Assembly: GCA_018242525.1 (NCBI GenBank)
Contig: JAFEBS010000055.1
Coordinates: forward strand, 37,556-101,555
DNA: 64,000 nucleotides
Direction: 5' to 3'
Source: Planctomycetota bacterium
GTDB lineage: Bacteria > Planctomycetota > Planctomycetia > Planctomycetales > Planctomycetaceae
Shown: piece by piece, positions 1-8,648 of the stretch
Layout of the letters: each line of letters begins with the position of its first letter
Numbering within the stretch: the stretch's first letter is position 1
Notes under the pieces: model-generated
The model's database searches: none
Told to the model about the DNA's origin: nothing
What the model saw: only the letters and a program-made list of their open reading frames with translations
Position numbers and translations under genes: made by a program

Positions 1-95
1 GAAGCCACGACTGGCCAGCTACACACACCAGCGCCCCGTTTCATCTGGCTCTCCACCGACCCCCGCGTCGGTGGAAGCCACGACTGGCCAGCGAA
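1..95 (-). repeat. 72-bp repeat, left array (cut by window start)
   Basis: One partial and one nearly complete copy of the unit that forms the array at 2081-2404, here in the opposite orientation. Each unit carries the palindrome CTGGCCAG and a hairpin with a 9-bp stem, TCCACCGAC/GTCGGTGGA. The array probably continues to the left of the window. The orientation makes the two arrays an inverted pair around the genes at 272-2072. Confidence 0.85.
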
Positions 96-271
96 ATGCA
101 GCGTCGATCCGCGACCCGGCGGTTTCCGCCGAAACTCGCGCGACATGGCACGTTCAGTCGTGGGACCACCTCTGTCGCAGGTCGATTCGTATTGTCCGCC
201 CCCCGCCATCCGTCTATGGTCCGGAGGTCTGATTCTCCTCGTTTTCCACCTTGTTTTTGGCGGATTTTTCG

Positions 272-1105
272 ATGGATCGCTTCTGGCTGCGCGGACTGCT
301 CTTTCCTGTATTACTGGCGGCGATTCCTGTGCCCGCGAATGCACAGGAAATGCGGATTTATACGACCGTTCGCAACATCGGGGCGGTCGGGCCGAATGAA
401 GAAACGCCCGTCATTTCCCGGACGGTCACATTGTTTCACGCGGGCAAAGTGTACGACTGGGTGGAATCGGCGCGCGAAGTCACTGTCTTCGAGCCGGCTC
501 GCCATCGATTCACCTTGCTGAATGAACGCCGTCGCTGTGTTACTGAAGTGGCTCAGGACGAACTTCGCCAATACCTGGGACTGGCCGAGCAGGAAGCGTG
601 GAAGCGCTTCGAGACGGCGACCGGCAACAATCAGCAGATCCGATCACTGGCGTGGTTGAAATTTCAGTTGAAGCCAGAATTCAATGCCTCGTTCGACCAG
701 GCGAAGCTGCGAATTACGATGCTGGAACACGATTGTCGTTACGAAGCCGAAGGACAGGCCCCGCCGTCCAAGGGGGTCGTGGAAAGTTATTTGCGATTTG
801 CCGACGCGACGGCGGAATTGAACGCCGTACTCCATCCCCACGCGCCCCTGCCCAAGCCACGGCTGCTGCTGAATGAGGAACTTCGCCGACGTGATCTGCT
901 GCCGGTCGTCGTCGATCTGAAGGCGGATCTGGAGCGGCCGCTGCACCTGCAGGCCAAGCACGAATGGCAGTGGATGTTCCTGCCGACCGACCGGCAACTC
1001 ATTTCCAGTTGGGACGCTCAATTGACCGACCCGACCCGTCGACGACTGGGATTTCGCCAGTATCAGCAGGAAGCATTGTCGACAGAAGTCTCGCGAAACC
1101 GCTGA
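272..1105 (+). CDS. exported hypothetical protein
   Basis: A 277-residue protein with a clear signal peptide: charged MDRFWLR, a hydrophobic core (LLFPVLLAAIPV) and an ANAQ cleavage site near residue 25. The reading frame is open from a TTG at 251, but the ATG at 272 puts the charged residues directly before the hydrophobic core and is preferred. The mature part is soluble, rich in Arg and Glu, and has no motif I can assign. It lies 91 bp upstream of nadK on the same strand, so the two could be co-transcribed, but nothing links their functions. Probably secreted or periplasmic; no function is proposed. Confidence 0.7.
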   Translation: MDRFWLRGLLFPVLLAAIPVPANAQEMRIYTTVRNIGAVGPNEETPVISRTVTLFHAGKVYDWVESAREVTVFEPARHRFTLLNERRRCVTEVAQDELRQYLGLAEQEAWKRFETATGNNQQIRSLAWLKFQLKPEFNASFDQAKLRITMLEHDCRYEAEGQAPPSKGVVESYLRFADATAELNAVLHPHAPLPKPRLLLNEELRRRDLLPVVVDLKADLERPLHLQAKHEWQWMFLPTDRQLISSWDAQLTDPTRRRLGFRQYQQEALSTEVSRNR

Positions 1106-1196
1106 TTTTCGGACAACTTGGCTTTGCCCGCGATAATCACGGTGGAATATACTTCCCGGTCGTCGATGGAACTTCCCGGGGAATGTAAGGCGGGCG

Positions 1197-2072
1197 ATGG
1201 CTGAACACGGTCTGCGTCTGGCAGTCACGATTCGCGACGAATCTGATCGAGTGATCGCCGCACGCGATTCGCTGGCCGACTTCTTATCCCGGGAATCGGG
1301 AGTCCGTGTATCGCAGTTCGGGACTCCCGATCAGATCCGGATCGGCCGACGCCAGATCGATCTGGTGCTGGTCCTGGGCGGCGACGGAACCATCCTGAGA
1401 ACGTGCCGCCAATTGGGATCGCGCCAGTTGCCGATCATGGGAATCAACCTCGGTCGGTTGGGATTCCTGGCCGATTTGTCCCCCGACGAATTCCAGCGGC
1501 GGTTTCACGAAATCCGGGCGCGCAAATTCGCGGTCGTTCCGCACCTGATGTATTCCTGCCGCCTGTTGCGCGCCGATGGAACGCACGAATCGCACTTGGG
1601 ATTGAACGAAGTGGCCGTGCTGTCCGGAGCCGCTTTGCGAATCCTGCAGGTCCATCTGGCCATTGATGGGCGCGATGTCACCACCTACAGTTGCGACGGC
1701 CTGATCGTCAGTACGCCCGTGGGATCAACCGCGCACAGCCTGGCTGCTGGCGGTCCATTGCTGAGGCAGGATCTTCAGGCCTTCGTAATCACTCCTATCA
1801 GTCCTCACACGCTGACCAATCGACCCCTGGTCGATCGAGCGGATTCTGTCTACTCCTTGACTTTGCCGGACGTGCCGGCGGGGGCCACGCTTGTGATCGA
1901 CGGTCAGATCAAACTTCCGCTGCGTCCTGGCGATGAAATTGAAGTTCGTAAAGCACCGGTCAATTTCCAATTCGCGCGACTGGCCGACCACAGTTACTAC
2001 GCCACGCTGCACCGGAAGCTCGGTTGGGGGGGCCAGCCCGCCAACGGCAAATGGAACGACGACGACAGGTGA
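1197..2072 (+). CDS. nadK: NAD kinase
   Basis: ATP- (or polyphosphate-) dependent NAD kinase that makes NADP from NAD in the cytoplasm. The 291 residues are the usual length. Visible landmarks are the GGDGT phosphate-binding motif at 61-65, the NE pair of the NAD-binding site at 137-138 (LNEVAV), and the glycine-rich conserved block beginning DGLIVSTPVGSTAHS at 167. A short tail after about residue 265 is low in complexity and ends in WNDDDR. The ATG at 1197 follows an AAGG-containing stretch. The stop codon runs almost directly into the hairpin repeat array at 2081, which could act as a transcription barrier. Single copy here, with no NAD-pathway neighbour. Confidence 0.95.
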   Translation: MAEHGLRLAVTIRDESDRVIAARDSLADFLSRESGVRVSQFGTPDQIRIGRRQIDLVLVLGGDGTILRTCRQLGSRQLPIMGINLGRLGFLADLSPDEFQRRFHEIRARKFAVVPHLMYSCRLLRADGTHESHLGLNEVAVLSGAALRILQVHLAIDGRDVTTYSCDGLIVSTPVGSTAHSLAAGGPLLRQDLQAFVITPISPHTLTNRPLVDRADSVYSLTLPDVPAGATLVIDGQIKLPLRPGDEIEVRKAPVNFQFARLADHSYYATLHRKLGWGGQPANGKWNDDDR

Positions 2073-2080
2073 CGACGGCG

Positions 2081-2404
2081 TTCGCTGGTGTGTTTAGCTG
2101 GCCAGTCGTGGCTTCCACCGACGCGGGGTCGGTGGAGAGCCTGATGCAGTGGGGCGCTGGTGTGCGTAGCTGGCCAGTCGGTGCTTCCACCGACGCGGGG
2201 TCGGTGGAGAGCCAGATGCAGCGGGGCGCTGGTGTGCGTAGCTGGCCAGTCGTGGCTTCCACCGACGCGGGGTCGGTGGAGAGCCTGATGCAGTGGGGCG
2301 CTGGTGCGCGTAGCTGGCCAGTCGCTGGCTTCCACCGACCAGGGGTCAGTGGAGAGCCTGATGCAGCGGGGCGCTGGTGTGCTTTAGCTGGCCAGTCGCT
2401 GGTA
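2081..2404 (+). repeat. 72-bp tandem repeat array, about four and a half units
   Basis: Units begin at 2096, 2168, 2240 and 2312; the first three are 72 bp and the last is 74 bp. A partial end precedes them (2081-2095) and a partial start follows (2386-2404). Each unit has the palindrome CTGGCCAG, a hairpin with the 9-bp stem TCCACCGAC/GTCGGTGGA, and a conserved GGGGCGCTGGTG stretch. There is no spacer variation, so this is not a CRISPR. Because 72 is a multiple of three, the array is open in several frames, but those translations are artefacts. It fills most of the 386-bp gap between nadK and the convergent oxidoreductase gene. Confidence 0.95.
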
Positions 2405-2458
2405 CCGGGTTTATCCGTGATCCTAGAGTGATCCGTGGTCGTCAATGACTGATTCGGG

Positions 2459-3805
2459 TCAGGCGTCGCTCAACCCCGCCACTTCCCAGCCCTTGCGGTA
2501 CGTCCGGCGAATCAGCCGGGCCGCCTCCGGTTCGTTTGTAAACTTCACGTTTGCGGCATCCCACTCGAGCAGTTTGTTCGGGAAGTGAGTGGCGACACCT
2601 CCCAACAGGACGCTTTCGGTCAGCGGCCCGGCATAGCTGAACGGAGCCAGCGTGGTGCCGTTCCCCATCACCGCTTCCACGAACTGATGCCAGTGATTGT
2701 CACCATTGATTTTCGGCCGCTCGAATCCCTCGTACTGCTTTTCCGGCAGCAGGATCGGCTGAGCGACGTGCGGCAGCAGCAAAGCTCCCTTTTCGCCAAT
2801 GAACAACGATCCCTGGTCGGGCAACCCCTTGTCACCCAGGACGGGGCCTGTGACTTCCTTCGAGGGACGCTGGTCTCCGTCGTACCAGGTGATCGGGAAC
2901 GTGGGACCGACCGAATACTTCGTCTGCGGAAAGGTGAAATGGACGACAGCATCGTTGGCCCAGTTCGTCGCCGAAGGAGCGGGTCCCGTCGAGAGAGCCG
3001 TCAATGGAGCGGTCAGATCCATCGCTTTGAACACGGGATCGAAGATATGGCAACCCATGTCACCAAAGGTTCCCGTGCCGAAGTCGAGTCGCTTGCGCCA
3101 GTTGCCGGGGTGATAATAGCCATTCCCGATGAACGGGCGTTTGGCGCAGATTCCCAGCCATTCGTCCCAGTTGAAGCCGTCGGGAATCGGATCTTCGTGC
3201 TGAGGCAATCCCGACGAATCACCCCATTTCTTGCTGCTCCACGAATGGACTTCCTTCACCTTGCCAATGGCATCGGACTGGATCAGGGCCACGGCCGTCC
3301 GGTATTCGGAACTGGAATGAATCTGGATCCCCATCTGGGTCACCAGCTTCTTTTCGGTGGCCACCTGTGCCAGACGGCGCGATTCGAACACGTCGTGCGT
3401 CAGCGGCTTCTGGCCGTAGACATGCAGGCCATGTTGCATCGCGGTCATGCCGATCGGCGCATGCATATGGTCCGGGGTCGAGACGTTGACAGAATCCAGA
3501 TTCTTGTGCTCTTTGTCGAGAAGTTCGCGCCAGTCCTGGTAGACGCGCAGTTCCGGATGATTCTTCTTGAGTGCTTCCGCCCGTTTCAGGTCAACATCGG
3601 CGACACAGACAAACTTGACCTTCTTGTGACTGGTGATTGCCCCCAGATCTGCGCCGGCCATCCCGGAGGCACCAAAGCTGGCATGTCGCACGACTTCACT
3701 GGGCGGCGCTGCCGTCAGGTTGCGAATGAATGCCGGCGCAGCAAATGCCACCGCTGCAGCCTGCTTCAGAAACTGGCGACGATCAGAACGAAGCAATCCG
3801 GACAT
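2459..3805 (-). CDS. Gfo/Idh/MocA family oxidoreductase, Tat-exported
   Basis: A 448-residue NAD(P)-dependent dehydrogenase-like protein. The N-terminus is a twin-arginine leader (SDRRQFLKQ, then a hydrophobic AAAVAFAAPAF run), so the protein is probably folded in the cytoplasm and exported. The Rossmann part includes KFVCVADVDLKRAE and STPDHMHAP; the EKP-type lysine motif appears as GQKPLTHDV. The sequence resembles the planctomycete class often annotated as inositol 2-dehydrogenase-like, with substrate unknown. I chose the ATG at 3805, not one further upstream, because GCAGGAG precedes it at good spacing and the Tat motif then starts at residue 8. It stands alone, convergent with nadK. Confidence 0.9.
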   Translation of the reverse strand: MSGLLRSDRRQFLKQAAAVAFAAPAFIRNLTAAPPSEVVRHASFGASGMAGADLGAITSHKKVKFVCVADVDLKRAEALKKNHPELRVYQDWRELLDKEHKNLDSVNVSTPDHMHAPIGMTAMQHGLHVYGQKPLTHDVFESRRLAQVATEKKLVTQMGIQIHSSSEYRTAVALIQSDAIGKVKEVHSWSSKKWGDSSGLPQHEDPIPDGFNWDEWLGICAKRPFIGNGYYHPGNWRKRLDFGTGTFGDMGCHIFDPVFKAMDLTAPLTALSTGPAPSATNWANDAVVHFTFPQTKYSVGPTFPITWYDGDQRPSKEVTGPVLGDKGLPDQGSLFIGEKGALLLPHVAQPILLPEKQYEGFERPKINGDNHWHQFVEAVMGNGTTLAPFSYAGPLTESVLLGGVATHFPNKLLEWDAANVKFTNEPEAARLIRRTYRKGWEVAGLSDA

Positions 3806-4236
3806 CGGCAAGACTCCTGCAGTTGGAAACCAGCATGATGTAAATCCACGTTGGACGGTCATTCCCAACGCCAGCGACGATTCTGAGCAACCCGCCCGTT
3901 TCCTGCCACCGTACGACGCGTCAAAGATTGTTGATTTCAGGATTTGACACGGAATTGAGTTGAAGACGCGCCACTGAAAAGCAAGAATTGCTCGATCAAT
4001 TTGCGTATCGAAAACAACATCAAATCCAAGGCCAGAATGGACTTGAAATCTCTTGGCTGCAAAGTATTCTCAACGGTTCCCGTTGTGATGAATACAAGGT
4101 CGGCAGTACCTGTTCATTCGGCCCTTGAGCAATGCACTCAATCTCATCAAGACGCGCTCAGACCTCTCTCTTCGCCGCTTTGTGCGCATTCGCATTACAC
4201 TTCACTCGCCCTTGGTATAGGTATCCGCTGGAAAAC
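3806..4236. other. intergenic stretch of 431 bp
   Basis: No convincing gene. It holds the upstream region of the oxidoreductase, the first copy of a 50-bp direct repeat (3896-3945), and then a visibly AT-richer stretch from about 3950. Short open frames here have no recognisable product or ribosome binding site. Confidence 0.6.
3896..3945 (+). repeat. 50-bp direct repeat, left copy
   Basis: Aligns without gaps to 4802-4851 with 42 of 50 positions identical by eye. The best conserved parts are GTACGACG and GTTGATTTCAGGATT. The two copies bracket the two small genes at 4237-4716. Confidence 0.8.
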
Positions 4237-4395
4237 ATGACCCCTGAGTGGGTCCTCGCTGCAGTAGCGCTCACTTTCGGAGTCTCGTCGTTGTTGTATC
4301 GCGAGCGACGATGGCCAGTGTCCATTACTGGAATCCTGCTGTCGTTGGTTTCGTTGTTCGAAGTCATTCGACATTTGCAGAGCCGGAGTTCGTAG
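4237..4395 (+). CDS. small two-helix membrane protein
   Basis: A 52-residue protein with two hydrophobic segments (AAVALTFGVSSLL and ITGILLSLVSLFEVI) joined by a basic loop (YRERRWP), typical of a small hairpin membrane protein. The frame is open further upstream to 4132, but that extension contains no good start and looks non-coding. The ATG at 4237 begins MTPEWVLAA just before the first helix. It precedes the zinc-ribbon gene by 42 bp. Function unknown; as a short protein without a recognised family, it could still be spurious. Confidence 0.45.
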   Translation: MTPEWVLAAVALTFGVSSLLYRERRWPVSITGILLSLVSLFEVIRHLQSRSS

Positions 4396-4437
4396 TGTTC
4401 GTTCGGTATCAAACCTGCCGGAACGGAGAGCATCGGA

Positions 4438-4716
4438 ATGAGCAACCGTACGTGGGTTTGCTTGAATTGCCGCAAATCGTATCGCCGGTCGCAGTCCGTG
4501 GAGTCGGTTGCGTGCGGAATCTGTCACCAAACTTGCGAGTACGTTCACTGGAAAATTCACATTCCATCACCCAAGCATGAAAAGGGATGGGATCAATTCT
4601 GGGAGACATACCTGAGAGAAAAGGCGTTAATCGCCGATTTCCTCCGCGACAAGTCACTCAATTCCGTGCCGTTGGACTTATTGAATCAGCATTTCCATCG
4701 AGACAGCCAAGGCTGA
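4438..4716 (+). CDS. small zinc-ribbon hypothetical protein
   Basis: A 92-residue protein with two cysteine pairs (CLNC and CGIC, plus a further Cys), suggesting a metal-binding ribbon in the first 35 residues. An aromatic, charged, probably helical part follows (KGWDQFWETYLREKALIADFL). A GGAG sequence lies about 8 bases before the ATG. Base composition is more AT-rich than in surrounding genes. With the gene at 4237 it forms a small cassette between the 50-bp direct repeats. Function unknown. Confidence 0.6.
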   Translation: MSNRTWVCLNCRKSYRRSQSVESVACGICHQTCEYVHWKIHIPSPKHEKGWDQFWETYLREKALIADFLRDKSLNSVPLDLLNQHFHRDSQG

Positions 4717-4801
4717 ACCATTAAGGTGCCTTCTCGACTGTCATGCCGAGTTGATTGCGGTCGGGAGACCCGCGCCGAACAAGCGTACCACGTTACCACG
4801 T

Positions 4802-4851
4802 CCGTTTCCCGGCACGGTACGACGGGGCAAAGAACGTTGATTTCAGGATTG
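4802..4851 (+). repeat. 50-bp direct repeat, right copy
   Basis: Second copy of the element at 3896-3945, same orientation, 42 of 50 identical. It lies 144 bp upstream of the tRNA. The rest of 4717-4994 holds no recognisable gene. Confidence 0.8.
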
Positions 4852-4994
4852 CTCCGATTCAAACGGTTGCAACGAACGGAATTCCGTCCGAGAACGTCCG
4901 GTTCGCTTGACGCCGAAAGGTGGATCAGCGAAACTTCGCCCGCTCGATCGAGTCACTTGCGGTTTCTGCCGCAAAGGTCCTCGGTTGCAGTTTT

Positions 4995-5067
4995 GGCCAG
5001 GTAGCTCAGTTGGTAGAGCACAGGACTGAAAATCCTGGTGTCGCCGGTTCGATCCCGGCCCTGGCCA
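4995..5067 (+). tRNA. tRNA-Phe(GAA)
   Basis: A 73-nt cloverleaf. The acceptor GGCCAGG pairs with CCTGGCC, the D arm is GCTC-AGTTGGTA-GAGC, the anticodon stem CAGGA/TCCTG holds the loop CTGAAAA (anticodon GAA), and the T arm is GCCGG-TTCGATC-CCGGC. The discriminator is A and CCA is not encoded. No duplicated tRNA 3' end is visible nearby, so there is no sign of an integrated element at this gene. Confidence 0.97.
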
Positions 5068-5267
5068 CTTATGCTGTTAGGGGTTGTATCAATTCGGCCG
5101 AGCCAAAAAGCAGGCTCTCGGATCCACTTGAGCATCTTCCCTCCTGCCAGTTTCTGCATCGACGGTTAGACATGAGTCGATGAAAGGTGGCGGGGTCTTC
5201 GCCCGGCAGTGTCGCCGCCCATCGCTGCAACCGCCCCCGAATTCTATCTATAGTCGTGTCGGTCGGA

Positions 5268-5759
5268 TCAGTCCTTCGCAACCTGCTTTCCCACCCGCTT
5301 GCCCGGCCGGAGAATCAGGTAACCTGAGAGCAGCGTCACCATCAACATCGTTGGCGTGAAAGGAATGCATAGGATTTCTTCACGGCAACTGACGTCCATT
5401 CCATTGGACCTGAGTGCTTTCCACCCTTCTGATCGAATTCTGAAAATGAAGAAATTTCGAGTTGGAAAGACCTCTTGTAGGCGGTCATCTTCTGATGGTC
5501 TTTCTGATGTTCGCCAATGGATGAGATTATCAAAATGCGTCGATCCTGCACCGTCTGTTTTCTCGTCCGTTTCCCACTCGTAGCCGCATTCAATTGAATC
5601 GTGTTGGAAATAGATCGAAACGTCAGCGGTCCGACTCATTCGTAATGTGAGACAATCCTCGTAGATCCGGCATCGTAACCACTCCACGAATAACGCTGCC
5701 ACCATCACCAGGAAGACGCACCCGGCCTTTCGTCGCCATCCATGAAAGAAGTCACGCAT
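5268..5759 (-). CDS. hypothetical membrane protein
   Basis: A 163-residue protein beginning MRDFFHGWRRKAG, then one transmembrane segment (VFLVMVAALFVEWL), an extracytoplasmic polar domain of about 95 residues with several aromatic residues and cysteines, and a second hydrophobic segment near the C-terminus (FTPTMLMVTLLSGYLIL) ending in a basic tail. From memory, this N-terminal pattern recurs in small membrane proteins of planctomycetes. The ATG at 5759 has GGAGGG about 8 bases upstream, so it is preferred over the in-frame GTG at 5768. Function unknown. Confidence 0.7.
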   Translation of the reverse strand: MRDFFHGWRRKAGCVFLVMVAALFVEWLRCRIYEDCLTLRMSRTADVSIYFQHDSIECGYEWETDEKTDGAGSTHFDNLIHWRTSERPSEDDRLQEVFPTRNFFIFRIRSEGWKALRSNGMDVSCREEILCIPFTPTMLMVTLLSGYLILRPGKRVGKQVAKD

Positions 5760-5947
5760 CGTTGCCACCCTCCAGCCAGATGCCAGTCGTCGCTCCTGCA
5801 GGCTCGGATCCGTCTCAAAGACTCATCCCGGCGATCGAATTGTTTGTAACACACTCGGCGTTACCATAAACTCATCGCTGTCTTTCCAGGCATTTCCGCC
5901 GAACGCAGTTTGACTGCGTCGGTGCCGCTCGGGGGAATCACTCTACC

Positions 5948-8554
5948 ATGTCCGATGACGAATTTGATGATGTTGATCGGCGTCTTCAGGAACTGGATGA
6001 ACGTGTCCAGGAGGAGGGTCAGCGCTGCCACAATCGCAGTTTGATTCGACTCTGCCGCGAAGGGCGTCGTCTGGCGAAACAGGAACACCGGGTGATTCCC
6101 TACCTGTCGTTCAGCTTTCACCTGATTAACTCGGCCGACGACGTGTTTGAAATGCGGCAAGGCTGCGAAGTGGCGGTCGAGATGATCGCCCTGCTGGAAG
6201 ATGAGGAGCGGGCGCGAACGTTTCAGGCGGATTTGCCCGAGGACGAATACGAACACACCAAGTGGTGGATGACCAGTTTTGCCTACAAGAAGCTGGCCAC
6301 GCTGACCGGGCATACTCAAGGTTTCAATTCTGACGGTATGCATCAGTGCATTGCCGACGGCATGAACGTCTGTCGGCGCAGCGGCAATCCACGTGAGACT
6401 CTGCATTTTCGCGAATTCGCGGTCGAGGTCTACCGGGCTGCAGATGATCTGGAGATGGCCCTGCATTTTGCCCGGGGCAGCCTGCAATTGCAGTCGGCAG
6501 ACGATTCCAACCGCAAGGTGGCCAGCGCCGACGATGTTGTGTCGATCCTGAGTCTGCAGGGGAACCTGACGGCCGCCGTGGAAATGGTCCTGCAAGGATG
6601 GCAGTTCTGCCTGGAATTCCATCATCCGTATCTGGCCAAGCTGAACTTTCTGCCGCTGGCCCGTGAAATCTTGTCGATGGCGGGACGCACGGATCTGCTC
6701 GCGACGTTTCCGGTCATCGCCATCAAGGACGAGTTGCTCGACCTTCCTGAAGACCAGGTGCTGCGAATCCCCTCCGAAGAAGAATGCCCGCATTTCAAGT
6801 TCCTGCGTGACGAATCGCAGGCCATTGAGGCGGCCTGCAGAAATGACTACGACGCCGCCATCCACTTGCTGCAACCGTGGGACCGCACGATGTCCCGGGA
6901 GCAGTGCCTGACTCGGTGGTTTGGCGTTCGATGTCGCCTGATCGCCGCATTGCGACTGGCCGGGCGGATGGACCAGGCGCGGACGCTGGCGAAACCGTGC
7001 GAAGAGGCGGCACGCGGCGCTCACGACTGGCTGACCCTGCGTCGACTGGAGCGACTGCTGGATGAATCGATTCCCGTCAATCCACTGGCAACCGTCGGGC
7101 CGGTTGATTGCGGACCGTTTGCGAGCGAGTCGGCCGCACTGCCCGGAAGCGATTCGGCAGGTGAGGCCGCCTTGAGCGAAGCGGATTCAGCGGAACAAGA
7201 CGGGGCCGAGACGCCCTTGTCGAGCGTGGTGCAGGGCTTTGTCGAGCGGTTACGGTCCAGCGAGGGGGCACCGGAAGTGGTTGCTGCGATTGTCCAGGAA
7301 ATGCTGGACATTGAACCGGACTCCGTCGCCCACCCGGTGGATGCCGAACGACTGGTCCATCTGATCCGGTTTGTCGCCGGCCATACCAGGTCAGGGGAGA
7401 CGCTCGCGTGGGCTCAGAATCTTGTGACGCGTTTTTCCGCGAACGCGACACTGCTGAGTCTGTATGCCGCGCTCGTGGCCAACGTTCAGTCCCTGTCCGA
7501 CGGAGGGCAGGACGACCCGATCAGCGGCGAACCGATCGCCGCACTGTTTCGACGCTCCCTGGACCTCGACCGGCATTCGTCCGCAAACTTTGCCCGAGCG
7601 GGTCTGTACCACCTGGATCAACAGGAATTCGGGGAAGCAGAACGCTGTCTGGCTCGCAGCTTCCGGCTGGATCGGGCATCTGGGATCGTGGCCGCCAGTC
7701 TGGCGGAAGTTTATGCGATGACCGATCGTCCTCGCGATGGGCTGGAAGTGCTGGACATGGCGTTGCGTGAAGGCTGCGAAGATCCCCAGGTTGCCTGGCG
7801 CGCCGCTCTGCAGGCGAACGCACTGCAGCAATATGAATCTGCGTTAACGTATCTGGATCGCTTTGAATCTCAATCACCGGACCAGCCATGGGCCAATCAC
7901 TACCGCGCGTTCGCACTGCTGGAATTGAATCGTCCGGACGAGGCCCTGGTCGCGCTGGAGCGAGAACGTGAATTCAATCCGGAAGGGGACTATCATGTCC
8001 ATTTGCAACGAGCAACGGCCTTGGGTCAATTGGGACGCGTCGACGAGTTTCAGCGTCAAGTGGCTGAACTGCTGACGATTCCAATGAGCGGCGTCACGTA
8101 CCTGTCACCGACCGGCCTGCGGCGCTTGTTTCAGCGTTTGAGCGCTGTGTCTGCAATGCTTGGGACTGACAGTCCCGCCCTGGCGAGCTTGCAGGAGCAC
8201 ATCGTCGGCACGGGGTTGGCGGAATCGGATTTCTTTGACGACTTACGCTGCTCCGAGGACGCGGCCGAGACTGAAGGAATCCAATACTACAATGTCGTCG
8301 TTCGACAGCCACTGGCGAGCGACTGGAATAATTCCTGCTACTGCATGCCCGGTGAAGAAGACTGGGAGGCGTTTGACGTTCCTTGGGGAGTTCTGGCGAC
8401 TTCGGAAGCAGACGCTCGCCACCGGGTTCTCGAGTGGCATCGCCGCTGCTTCTCGGAGCCGGCGGAAATCGTTGAATTGGAATGTCAGGAAGAAAAATAC
8501 AACGACTATCCCGGGATCGTCTGGCAGAGTTCCCGTGAGGAATACACAGATTGA
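5948..8554 (+). CDS. large TPR-like repeat protein
   Basis: An 868-residue soluble protein without signal peptide or membrane helix. It begins with an acidic coiled-coil-like segment (DDVDRRLQELDERVQEEG). The central and C-terminal parts have helical repeat units of the tetratricopeptide type, for example around SANFARAGLYHLDQQEFGEA and the segments near residues 590-700. A linker of about residues 395-425 is Ser/Ala/Glu-rich and probably disordered. The last 110 residues form a distinct aromatic domain (YYNVVVRQPL, CYCMPGEEDWEAFDVPW). Probably a scaffold or interaction protein; no enzymatic motif seen. It is followed after 94 bp by another co-directional hypothetical gene. Confidence 0.8.
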   Translation: MSDDEFDDVDRRLQELDERVQEEGQRCHNRSLIRLCREGRRLAKQEHRVIPYLSFSFHLINSADDVFEMRQGCEVAVEMIALLEDEERARTFQADLPEDEYEHTKWWMTSFAYKKLATLTGHTQGFNSDGMHQCIADGMNVCRRSGNPRETLHFREFAVEVYRAADDLEMALHFARGSLQLQSADDSNRKVASADDVVSILSLQGNLTAAVEMVLQGWQFCLEFHHPYLAKLNFLPLAREILSMAGRTDLLATFPVIAIKDELLDLPEDQVLRIPSEEECPHFKFLRDESQAIEAACRNDYDAAIHLLQPWDRTMSREQCLTRWFGVRCRLIAALRLAGRMDQARTLAKPCEEAARGAHDWLTLRRLERLLDESIPVNPLATVGPVDCGPFASESAALPGSDSAGEAALSEADSAEQDGAETPLSSVVQGFVERLRSSEGAPEVVAAIVQEMLDIEPDSVAHPVDAERLVHLIRFVAGHTRSGETLAWAQNLVTRFSANATLLSLYAALVANVQSLSDGGQDDPISGEPIAALFRRSLDLDRHSSANFARAGLYHLDQQEFGEAERCLARSFRLDRASGIVAASLAEVYAMTDRPRDGLEVLDMALREGCEDPQVAWRAALQANALQQYESALTYLDRFESQSPDQPWANHYRAFALLELNRPDEALVALEREREFNPEGDYHVHLQRATALGQLGRVDEFQRQVAELLTIPMSGVTYLSPTGLRRLFQRLSAVSAMLGTDSPALASLQEHIVGTGLAESDFFDDLRCSEDAAETEGIQYYNVVVRQPLASDWNNSCYCMPGEEDWEAFDVPWGVLATSEADARHRVLEWHRRCFSEPAEIVELECQEEKYNDYPGIVWQSSREEYTD

Positions 8555-8648
8555 CCGAACTCAACAGCGCCGCACGAATATGGACAAATCGATCCTGCCT
8601 GGTCCACAATGATGCCGGATTCAACCGTTAACAGGTCGGGAGTTGAAA

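Noticed and set aside
2081..2404. CRISPR-like array
   Set aside because: Units are identical along their whole length with no variable spacers, the unit is 72 bp with an internal hairpin, and no cas gene is nearby.
1960..2445. Repetitive proteins encoded across the 72-bp repeats on both strands
   Set aside because: They are open only because the unit length is a multiple of three; the repeat also occurs in inverted orientation and no start or family supports translation.
2585..3838. A long plus-strand frame antisense to the first oxidoreductase
   Set aside because: No recognisable protein; the minus-strand gene has Rossmann and Tat motifs and a ribosome binding site.
4001..4240. A 79-codon frame before the small membrane protein
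   Set aside because: No ribosome binding site, no hydrophobic pattern or family; overlaps the start of a better candidate.
4995..5067. An integrated element at tRNA-Phe
   Set aside because: No integrase and no second copy of the tRNA 3' end; the direct repeats nearby lie outside the tRNA.
5861..7024. Minus-strand frame opposite the TPR-like gene
   Set aside because: No motif; composition typical of an antisense shadow.
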